From CAVSUB01 sp963730995 (GTDB lineage: Bacteria; Acidobacteriota; Vicinamibacteria; Vicinamibacterales; 2-12-FULL-66-21), in NCBI GenBank assembly GCA_963730995.1, contig CAVSUB010000002.1, positions 248,001-312,000 of the forward strand: DNA of 64,000 bases, written 5' to 3'. The notes beneath the pieces are model-generated. The model was not told where the DNA came from. It saw only the letters and a program-made list of their open reading frames with translations, and did no database searches. This document shows positions 9,217 to 16,557 of the stretch, piece by piece. Made by a program: the position numbers and the translations under genes. Numbering within the stretch: position 1 is the stretch's first letter; every line of letters starts with the position of its first letter.

Positions 9217-9245
9217 CGTCTGCGCGGCCTCGCTGGTGTCGCTAG

Positions 9246-9276
9246 ACGATAGGCCGGGATACGGGCGTGTTGTCAA
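9246..9276 (-). promoter_or_regulatory. Possible sigma-70 promoter for the cupin gene
   Basis: On the minus strand TTGACA lies at 9276-9271, and TATCGT at 9251-9246 follows after a rather long 19-base spacer. The -35 box is perfect and the -10 box matches four of six positions. Position 30-60 bases before the cupin start is sensible. The call is tentative because of the spacing. Confidence 0.35.
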
Positions 9277-9306
9277 TCTTCAAAGGAAATGAGGTTGCAA
9301 AGATAA

Positions 9307-9568
9307 CGGAGTTCACAACGGAGCAACGGAGAGAACGGAGACGAAACGGAGAAGACGCGGCCCCCGCGGGCGTGACCGCGCGGAGCGCGGTCGAGTGACG
9401 AGGGGCGCGCCGGGCGCAAGTGGGTGGGGGCCATGGGCCACTTGCGCCCGTCGCGACCCTCGCCACTCGGACGCCGGCCGCGGCCGGCGTCACGCCCACC
9501 CGCCGAGTCGAACACATCCTCTTCTCCGTTTCGTCCTCGTTGTCTCCGTTGCTCCGTTGTGAACTCCG
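9307..9568. repeat. 262-nt extended inverted repeat (giant hairpin element)
   Basis: The left arm 9307-9355 and the right arm 9520-9568 are reverse complements at 46 of 49 positions and are built from recurring ACGGAG blocks. Inside, further complementary blocks nest in register: GCGGGCGTGAC with GTCACGCCC, GAGTGACGAGGG with CCCTCGCCACTC, and a perfect 12-bp stem (9412-9423 with 9438-9449) closing a small loop. The whole unit can therefore fold as one long hairpin in DNA or RNA. No plausible protein is encoded. It fills most of the 490-base gap between the cupin and the NmrA-type gene. It resembles a MITE-like or REP-composite element; no transposase is nearby. Confidence 0.8.
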
Positions 9569-9706
9569 CTCTCTCCGTCCCCTCCGACCGGGCGCGCAGC
9601 CACACTGACGACCCTCTACCGGAAATCACTCTCTGCGGCTGCACAGATTTCGGCGGTCCCCGCCAAACGGTATGATTCGCTCCTGCACGGATCTTGCGGA
9701 GGGGCG

Positions 9707-10609
9707 ATGCCTGAATCACGTGTGCTCGTCGCCGGCGCGTCGGGTCAGCTGGGTCGAATGATCGTCCGCAAGCTCCTGGCGGCTGGAGTACCGGTGCGAG
9801 CGCTCGCAAGGCGCCGTGAGAAACTCCTCGAGCTCGAAACGGCGGGCGCCGAGATTGCGCCGATCGACCTTGGCGATGTCCGCGCGCTCACGGAAGCGTG
9901 CCGCGGCGTTGGCCAAATCGTCGCGACAGCCAACAACAACATGGGCAGCGGGCCGACGAGCCCCACTCGAATCGACCTGCCCGCATACCAGAACCTCTGC
10001 GCATCAGCCCGCAACGCCAAGGTGCGGCGCCTCCTCTACATGTCGTTCCGTGGCATGGACTCCGACGCCCTGGTGGATATCTTCCGCGTGAAGTGGTACA
10101 TCGAGGACGCGATCCGGCGGAGTGGTGTGCCGCACGTCATGCTCCGGCCGTCGGCCTTCATGGACGTCTGGGTCGATCAGCTGATCGCCGGCGACATTCG
10201 GAAAAAGGGCAAAGCCACGATCTTCGGTGACGGCACGAGGGTCGCCAACTACGTCGCTGGCGACGACGTTGCCCAGTTCGTGCAGAAGATCGTGGCGCGC
10301 GAGGAAATCGTCAACGAGGCAATCGAGATTGGCGGGCCGTCGGACGTGTCGTTGAACCACATCGCCACACTCGTCGAGCGGCGCCTCGGTTCCTCGGGGA
10401 AGCGCAGACACCTGCCCGTGCCCGCGATGAAGCTCCTGCGCCCCCTCGTCAAGCCGTTCAACGAAGTCGGCGCCCGCATGGTCTCGCTCGGGCTCTACGC
10501 CGCGACACAGTCGACGCCCTTCCCCGGCTGGAAGGCATCCGCAGACCGGTTCGGGGTGAGCCCGCGAACGATCGAGCAGTACGTGGAGACACTCGACTCG
10601 CGATCCTGA
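9707..10609 (+). CDS. NmrA/SDR-type NAD(P)-binding oxidoreductase-like protein
   Basis: A 300-residue atypical short-chain dehydrogenase. The N-terminal VLVAGASGQLGRMIVRKLL is the GxxGxxG dinucleotide-binding motif, and the LAARR-like region after the second strand (RALARRREKL) suggests NADP preference. The usual catalytic YxxxK pair is not evident, as in NmrA-like and NAD(P)H-sensing members, so it may be a reductase of an unusual substrate or a redox sensor. GGAGG five to ten bases upstream supports the ATG at 9707. It is transcribed away from the large hairpin element; the broken esterase follows after about 100 bases on the same strand. Confidence 0.85.
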   Translation: MPESRVLVAGASGQLGRMIVRKLLAAGVPVRALARRREKLLELETAGAEIAPIDLGDVRALTEACRGVGQIVATANNNMGSGPTSPTRIDLPAYQNLCASARNAKVRRLLYMSFRGMDSDALVDIFRVKWYIEDAIRRSGVPHVMLRPSAFMDVWVDQLIAGDIRKKGKATIFGDGTRVANYVAGDDVAQFVQKIVAREEIVNEAIEIGGPSDVSLNHIATLVERRLGSSGKRRHLPVPAMKLLRPLVKPFNEVGARMVSLGLYAATQSTPFPGWKASADRFGVSPRTIEQYVETLDSRS

Positions 10610-10710
10610 CCTCACGGACGAAGCTCCGCCGCTTGCGCGAGAGCGGGCTGGTTGCGGTCCACCGATGGTATCGTGGGCGGGCGCACGAGGCGCGTGCAGA
10701 CGAGGGAAAC

Positions 10711-11951
10711 ATGATCAGAACGATGACATCAATCGCATGGTTCGCGGCGATTGTTCTCATGGCGGGCGCCGGTGCTGCCCGAGCGCAGGACGGGACAGCG
10801 TTGACGGCGAAGTTGCTCCAGGCGGCGCTCGACGCGAAACCGACCGGCGCGGAGGCGGAGCAGCTGGCTGCCAGGATTCGCACATACTTCGGCGGCGCCG
10901 AGGCACTGGCACAGGGCGGGGCGGCGAAGATTGACGACCTCCTGGTCGCGTTCGCAATCGAGGCACCAGCGCCCGCGGAGCCGAATGCGCCGGGACCTCG
11001 CGTCTCGTCCGACGCGGTCCTCTTCATGATGCCGCTGACGAGAGTCGGCGCGACCAACGTCTACGCCGGCGTCGCGCAGCTCGCGCACGGCACGGCATTC
11101 ACCTGGCACTACGAAGTGGGTACACGTCATCTGGGTGGCGGTCAGCTCGAAGCGTACGAGACACATCCTGACAGCCAAGAACGACCAGGCGTGCCGAAGG
11201 GCACGGTCAAGCAGATGCCAGCCGTGGGAGAGCAAGATCTTCGCGGGCACGAGGCGCGACTGGTGGGTCTACGTCCCGGCGCAGTACCGGCCCGAGAGCC
11301 CCGCCTCCGTGATGGTGTTCCAGGACGGCGCCGGACCCAAGGACTACGTGCCGACGGTCTTCGACAATCTGATCGCCAAGAAGGACATGCCGGTCACGGT
11401 CGGCATCTTCATCCAGCCTGGAACGCGCGCGGACGGCGGATCCAACCGCAGCTTCGAGTACGACACGCTGTCCGACCAGTACGCGCGGTTCCTGCTCGAG
11501 GAGATCCTGCCGGAGGTCGAGAAGACCGTGAAGCTCCGCCACGACGCCGCGAGCCGCGCGATCGCGGGCGCCAGCAGCGGCGGCATCTGCGCGTTCACCG
11601 TCGCCTGGGAACGGCCGAACGAGTTCAGCAAGGTGCTCTCGTGGATCGGCAGCTTCACGAACATCGCGAGCGGCAAGACCGTACGCGAAGGCGGACACAA
11701 CTACGAGGCACTGATCCGCAAGACCCCGAAGAAGCCGATCCGCGTCTTCCTGCAGGACGGCTCCAACGATCTGGACAACAACAACGGCAACTGGCCGCTC
11801 GCCAACCAGACGATGGCCAAGTCGCTGTCGTTTGCGCGGCTACGACTACCGCTTCGTCTTCGGCCAGGGCTTCCACAGCAACCGTCACGGCCGCGCGATC
11901 CTGCCCGACTCGCTCCGCTGGCTGTGGCGGGGGTACGAGGCGAATCCGTAA
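10711..11951 (+). pseudogene. Secreted PF00756-type esterase, interrupted by two +1 frameshifts
   Basis: The product would be an exported esterase of about 410 residues. Reading begins MIRTMTSIAWFAAIVLMAGA (signal peptide) at 10711. Near 11225 the frame must move by one extra base to continue as WESKIFAGTRRDWWVYVPAQ, and near 11836 by another extra base to give GYDYRFVFGQGFHSNRHGRA and the stop at 11949-11951. The core has the nucleophile motif GASSGG and the family's FQDG stretch. Both shifts look like single-base insertions (GCC-GTGG for GCG-TGG; GCGC-GGC for GCC-GGC) and not homopolymer slips. Either the gene is recently dead, or the assembly has errors here. An intact relative lies at 20676-22256. 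Confidence 0.75.
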
Positions 11952-12068
11952 GAGGAGCTAGGAGCTAGATAGAGTCGTCCTGAAACCCGGCTGTCGTCAC
12001 TGAACAGCTGCGAGCGTAGCGCCTGCGGCCCGCGCGAGGAGAGCGAGTCTTCGAGCCCCGCAGCGCGA

Positions 12069-12141
12069 GCACGCGGGGGTGGGGCCCCGCGTGCGTTGAG
12101 AGAAGAGCAGCGGCCAGGCCGTGGGGGTGGGGCCCCACGGC
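12069..12141. repeat. Twin GC palindromes
   Basis: Two similar hairpins lie 49 bases apart: GCACGCGGGG/CCCCGCGTGC (12069-12078 with 12085-12094) and GCCGTGGGG/CCCCACGGC (12118-12126 with 12133-12141). Both have six-base loops and share the core GGGGGTGGGGCCCC, while the outer arms differ in compensating fashion. They fill the gap after the broken esterase and before the radical SAM gene and could also serve as transcript ends. Confidence 0.6.
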
Positions 12142-12191
12142 TATGAGAAAGCAGACAGCATCGCCCAAATAAGGCCCAATCGACGCTGCCA

Positions 12192-12220
12192 TATACTCTC
12201 TGTTGCAAAGTTATTTGCAA
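12192..12220 (+). promoter_or_regulatory. TATACT box and TTGCAAA palindromic operator before the radical SAM gene
   Basis: TATACT at 12192-12197 resembles a -10 box. The palindrome TTGCAAA-GTTA-TTTGCAA (12203-12220) begins where transcription would start and ends 18 bases before the ATG. Perfect seven-base half sites over the start point are the typical layout of a repressor operator. The regulator is unknown, and no good -35 box is seen, so the promoter may need an activator. Confidence 0.5.
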
Positions 12221-12238
12221 TGTCGTATTGTCGCGCAG

Positions 12239-13678
12239 ATGGCCGCCGCGCACCGTCCGCTTCGCGTCAAGTTCATCCTCCCCGCCCTGACGGAGGCCAC
12301 CAGCCCGTACTGGCGCCCGATCAAATACTCGCTGTTCCCGCCGCTTGGCCTCGCGACGCTCGCCGCCTACCTTCAGCCCGACGACGAAGCCACCATCGTC
12401 GACGAGCATGTCGAGCGCGTCGACACGTCGGATCGGCCGGACCTCGTCGCGATTCAGGTCTACATCACCAGCGCGCGGCGCGCTTATGCGCTGGCCGATC
12501 ACTACAGGGCGCAGGGCATCTTCGTTGCCCTCGGCGGCCTGCACGTCACCTCTCTGCCGGACGAAGCCGCCGCGCACGCCGACGCAATCTTCCTCGGCCC
12601 GGGCGAACAGGTCTTTCCTCAGTTCCTCGAGGACTTCAGAGCCGGTCGTTCCCGATGCCGATACGTCTCGGCATCCGGCCGGACGTTGGAACGGCTGCCG
12701 CCGATCAGGCGCGACTTGATCCGCCGCCGCTCCTATCTCGTGCCGAACTCGATCGTCGTCACGCGCGGATGTCCGCAGCATTGCGACTTCTGCTACAAGG
12801 ACGCCTTCTTCGAGGGCGGACGCTCGTTCTACACGCAGCGCGTAGACGATGCGCTCGCCGAGATCGATCGGCTGCCAGGCCGGCACCTCTACTTCCTCGA
12901 CGATCATCTGTTCGGGGACAGACGGTTTGCGTCAGCGCTGTTCGAGGGCATGCGGGGAATGGGGCGGCTGTTCCAGGGCGCGGCGACGGTCGATTCCGTA
13001 CTCAGAGGCGATCTGGTCGAGCGCGCCGCGGAAGCCGGGTTGCGCAGCCTGTTCGTCGGGTTCGAGACGCTCGCACCGAGCAACCTGGCGCTGAGCAACA
13101 AACGCCAGAATCTCGGACGCGACTACACCGCCGTGGCCAGCCGGCTGCACGGCCTCGGCATCATGATCAACGGCAGCTTCGTCTTCGGGATGGACGACGA
13201 TGACGATGACGTCTTCAAACGGACGGTGGACTGGGCGATCGAGCAGGGCATCACGACCGCCACCTTCCATATCCAGACCCCGTACCCAAGCACGCGCCTC
13301 TTCGCCCGCACCGAGGCCGCAGGCCGAATCCTGACGCGGGATTGGGACCTCTACGACACCAGGCACGTCGTCTATCGTCCAATGCGACTCACGCCGGAGG
13401 CGTTGAAGCGGGGATACGACTGGGCGTATCGCGAGTTCTATCGCTGGTCGTCGATCGCCCGCGCCTCGCTCTCGCACGGGTCGGTCAAGCACCAGGCCAA
13501 ACACTTCTTCTATGCAACCGGCTGGAAGAAGTTCGAGCCGTTGTGGGACGTCGTCATTCGCGCGAAACAGCTCCGGACCATGACGCCGCTTCTCGAAGGC
13601 GTACTCTCGAGAGTGACGGCGAAGGCGCCGGATTCCCCGATGCTCGAGCCCCCGCCGCACCTCCGCCCTTCCCCCTAG
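12239..13678 (+). CDS. Cobalamin-binding-domain radical SAM protein
   Basis: A 479-residue enzyme. The N-terminal 140 residues (LRVKFILPAL, SLFPPLGLATLAAYL, VDEHVE, ALGGLHVTSLPDEA) follow the Rossmann-like cobalamin-binding domain seen in B12-dependent radical SAM methyltransferases such as the hopanoid C-2 methylase group. The radical SAM core starts at TRGCPQHCDFC, whose C178, C182 and C185 bind the 4Fe-4S cluster, and includes FVGFET and FVFGMD strands. It should cleave S-adenosylmethionine and act on an unknown substrate, perhaps a lipid or secondary metabolite. The start MAAAHRPLRVKF was chosen because the domain begins there; a TTG 12 codons upstream lies within an operator-like palindrome. 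The next gene on the strand is a PEP-utilising enzyme 89 bases on. Confidence 0.85.
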   Translation: MAAAHRPLRVKFILPALTEATSPYWRPIKYSLFPPLGLATLAAYLQPDDEATIVDEHVERVDTSDRPDLVAIQVYITSARRAYALADHYRAQGIFVALGGLHVTSLPDEAAAHADAIFLGPGEQVFPQFLEDFRAGRSRCRYVSASGRTLERLPPIRRDLIRRRSYLVPNSIVVTRGCPQHCDFCYKDAFFEGGRSFYTQRVDDALAEIDRLPGRHLYFLDDHLFGDRRFASALFEGMRGMGRLFQGAATVDSVLRGDLVERAAEAGLRSLFVGFETLAPSNLALSNKRQNLGRDYTAVASRLHGLGIMINGSFVFGMDDDDDDVFKRTVDWAIEQGITTATFHIQTPYPSTRLFARTEAAGRILTRDWDLYDTRHVVYRPMRLTPEALKRGYDWAYREFYRWSSIARASLSHGSVKHQAKHFFYATGWKKFEPLWDVVIRAKQLRTMTPLLEGVLSRVTAKAPDSPMLEPPPHLRPSP

Positions 13679-13727
13679 CCCATCCCCGAATTCGGCCGAG
13701 CTGAGCGTTCAGCGCTATACAGTTTGC

Positions 13728-13745
13728 GTCTATCCGGACATAGAC
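13728..13745 (+). promoter_or_regulatory. GTCTAT/ATAGAC palindrome upstream of the PEP-utilising gene
   Basis: GTCTAT-CCGGAC-ATAGAC is an 18-bp inverted repeat 22 bases before the ATG at 13768, in the short gap after the radical SAM gene. Its size and position are those of a dimeric repressor site. No regulator gene is adjacent, so the partner is unknown. Confidence 0.4.
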
Positions 13746-13767
13746 GTCAGGACTGAGGAAACGAAAC

Positions 13768-16479
13768 ATGCCTGCGTCACTCGACAGAGCCATGGAGCCG
13801 CCCGAGTCCCATAGCGCTCTCGTCCTCGACTTTGCCGCAATCGATCCTGGGTCGCTGGCGATCGTCGGCGGCAAGGCCGCAAACCTCGGCGTGCTGACCC
13901 GCGCTGGGCTTCCGGTACCCCCTGGAGTGTGCGTGACCACCGAAGCCTACCGGCGTGTCGCGGCCTTGGCTGGACTCGACGCCGTTTTTGACGCGCTTTC
14001 GGCCACCGCCCAGACCGACCTGCCTCGCCTGGCGGAGCTCGCGGGCAAGGCCCGTGCTGCAATGCTCGCGGCGCCGGTCCCGGGTCCGGTCGCGAGGGCG
14101 GTCGCCGCCGGCTACGCCCGCCTGGGCGCGGATGCGCCGGTCGCCGTTCGTTCCTCGGCGACTGCCGAGGACCTGCCCTTCGCGAGCTTCGCCGGTCAGC
14201 AGGACACATACCTCAACATCGTCGGACAGGTTGCCGTGTTGGATGCGGTCCGACGCTGCTGGGCGTCGCTGTGGACCGACAGGGCGGTCGCTTATCGGGC
14301 GACCAACGGAATCGATCATCGAACCGTGCGCCTTGCCGTCGTCATCCAGCGCATGGTCGACGCGTCAGTCGCAGGAGTTCTGTTCACGGCGAACTCTGTC
14401 ACCGGACGACGGAAGGAAGCGGTCATCGACGCCAGTCCCGGACTTGGAGAGGCCGTGGTCTCCGGCGCGGTCAACCCCGATCATTTCGTCGTCGACACCG
14501 CGACCGGACGGATCCTCGAGCGGCGGATCGGCGACAAGCGACTCGCCATCCGGTCGAAGTCAGGCGGCGGTACGGAGCACATTGCGCAGGCAACTGGCGC
14601 AACGGAAGCCTGCCTCGCCGACGATCAGATTCGGGCGCTCGCGGCCCTCGGCGACCGCGTCGAGACGCACTACGGGTCACCTCAGGACACGGAGTGGGCG
14701 CTCGACGGCAGCGGCGTGTTCTGGCTCACGCAGGCGCGATCCATCACGACGCTGTTCCCACTGCCCGAGTCCGCGCCGACGGCCGGGCAGAACCTTCACG
14801 TTTACTTCTGCTTCAGCGTTGCGCAGGGACTCTATCGGCCGATCACCCCGATGGGACTTGCGGGTTTCCGCTTGATGGCTTCGGCCGCATCGGAGCTCCT
14901 CGGCTTCCCCGTCAGGGACCGCTTGAAGGGCCCGAACCGGTACGCCGAGGCAGGACAGCGTCTCTTTGCGGACGTCACTGGTGTCCTGCGGAGCAGGTTC
15001 GGCCGGGCGGTGTTCCCGCGCGTTCTCGACGCCATGGAAGCGCGTTCGGCGGTCATCCTTCGACAGCTCGCGACCGATCCCCGTCTTTCAATCGTCAACC
15101 GATCGTTGGTGCCGTCCCTCCTCAGAATTGTGCGCATCGCCGCACACTACAGAGTCCCCGTCACGGTTGTCCGTGCTCTGGTCTCGCCCGACCGCGCGCG
15201 GCTGAACGCCGAAAAGGTGGGCGCATCGCTCGTCGAACGTCTGGTCGTGCCCGAGAGCGCGACGGCGGCCGAGCGCCTGGATTTTGCGGAGCGGGCTCTG
15301 AGCGAGGACTGCGTCCCGATCCTCCCGCGCGTCGTGCCGGCAGCGGCCGCCGGCCTGGCGATGCTCGGTGCCGCCGGCTCGCTACTCGGCAAGGATGCGG
15401 GCGCCGGCGATCTGCAGATGGTGCTGCGAGGCCTGCCGCACAACATCACGACCAAGATGGATCTCGCCCTCTGGGACCTGGCCGGACGCATCCGCGAGGA
15501 CCGCGCCGCCGCACTGCTGTTGCGTGATGGATCGACCGATGACCTGGCGGGGCGTTTTCGCGCCGGCACCCTCCCGGCGGTCGCACAGCGCGGCCTCGGC
15601 GAGTTTCTCTCCCGATACGGACATCGCGCGGTGGCCGAGATTGATCTCGGCATACCTCGATGGTCCGACGATCCGCGTCATATCCTCGGCGTGATCGCCA
15701 ACTACTTGAGGCTCGAGGATGGAATGACTGCGCCCGACGCGGTCTTCGCACGAAGCGTCAAGGAAGCCGAATCGATGGTCGAGACACTTACGTCCCGTGC
15801 GGCGCGCCGAAGCCGTGTCCGCGCAAGGCTGGTGCGGTTCGCGCTCAGCCGGGCGCGCTCGCTCGCCGGACTCCGGGAGCTGCCGAAGTACAACCTGATC
15901 GTCGCGCTCGGCGCCGTCCGTCGTCAGCTCGCGAACGTCGGCGAGACGCTGGCGGCACAGGGACGGCTCGATCGCGCGGACGACGTGTTCTTCGTCGATC
16001 TGGTTGAAGCGCGGGCCGGGCTCGCGGGCCGCGATCTGCGCGAGCTCGTCGCGCGCCGGCGCGAATCGTACGATCTGGAACTACGCAGGCGGCACGTACC
16101 GCGTGTGCTTCTGTCGGACGGCACCGAGCCCGAGGCTGCCTCGCCAGGTTCGGCGGCGCCGGATGGTTCGCTGGCGGGAACGCCTGCTTCAGCCGGTTGC
16201 GTGACCGGCACGGCACGCGTGATCATCGACCCTGTTGGCGCGCACCTGCAGCCCGGCGAGATCCTGGTCGCACCTTCGACGGATCCGGGCTGGACTCCGC
16301 TGTTCCTCACCGCCGGCGGGCTCGTCATGGAAATGGGCGGAGCCAACTCGCACGGCGCGGTGGTCGCGCGCGAGTACGGCATTCCTGCCGTCGTGGGCGT
16401 GCCAGGCGCGACGGTCCGCATCGTTACCGGACAGAAGATCACCGTGGACGGGAGCGCGGGTACAGTCAGCATCGGGTGA
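13768..16479 (+). CDS. PEP/pyruvate-binding phosphotransferase-like enzyme (rifampicin phosphotransferase / PEP synthase relative)
   Basis: A 903-residue three-part enzyme. The N-terminal ATP-grasp domain (about 1-330) has GGKAANLGVLTRAGLPVPPG and VRSSATAEDLPFASFAGQQ, as in PEP synthase and rifampicin phosphotransferases. A long, less conserved middle part would bind the acceptor. The C-terminal swivelling domain holds the phosphohistidine H862 in GGANSHGAVVAREYGIPAV. The SHGAVVAREYGIPAV wording and domain order resemble rifampicin phosphotransferase as much as classical PEP synthase, but the protein lacks a PEP-binding TIM barrel, so antibiotic or small-molecule phosphorylation is a reasonable guess, not a finding. 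GAGGAA lies upstream of the ATG. A palindrome at 13728-13745 may regulate it. It is convergent with a TonB receptor. Confidence 0.82.
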   Translation: MPASLDRAMEPPESHSALVLDFAAIDPGSLAIVGGKAANLGVLTRAGLPVPPGVCVTTEAYRRVAALAGLDAVFDALSATAQTDLPRLAELAGKARAAMLAAPVPGPVARAVAAGYARLGADAPVAVRSSATAEDLPFASFAGQQDTYLNIVGQVAVLDAVRRCWASLWTDRAVAYRATNGIDHRTVRLAVVIQRMVDASVAGVLFTANSVTGRRKEAVIDASPGLGEAVVSGAVNPDHFVVDTATGRILERRIGDKRLAIRSKSGGGTEHIAQATGATEACLADDQIRALAALGDRVETHYGSPQDTEWALDGSGVFWLTQARSITTLFPLPESAPTAGQNLHVYFCFSVAQGLYRPITPMGLAGFRLMASAASELLGFPVRDRLKGPNRYAEAGQRLFADVTGVLRSRFGRAVFPRVLDAMEARSAVILRQLATDPRLSIVNRSLVPSLLRIVRIAAHYRVPVTVVRALVSPDRARLNAEKVGASLVERLVVPESATAAERLDFAERALSEDCVPILPRVVPAAAAGLAMLGAAGSLLGKDAGAGDLQMVLRGLPHNITTKMDLALWDLAGRIREDRAAALLLRDGSTDDLAGRFRAGTLPAVAQRGLGEFLSRYGHRAVAEIDLGIPRWSDDPRHILGVIANYLRLEDGMTAPDAVFARSVKEAESMVETLTSRAARRSRVRARLVRFALSRARSLAGLRELPKYNLIVALGAVRRQLANVGETLAAQGRLDRADDVFFVDLVEARAGLAGRDLRELVARRRESYDLELRRRHVPRVLLSDGTEPEAASPGSAAPDGSLAGTPASAGCVTGTARVIIDPVGAHLQPGEILVAPSTDPGWTPLFLTAGGLVMEMGGANSHGAVVAREYGIPAVVGVPGATVRIVTGQKITVDGSAGTVSIG

Positions 16480-16557
16480 GCGACGCGGGGGACGATCGTC
16501 TGAGCGCGGCGTGACCGGAAACAGCCGGTCGGAAGTCAGAATTCAGAATAGAGAATT

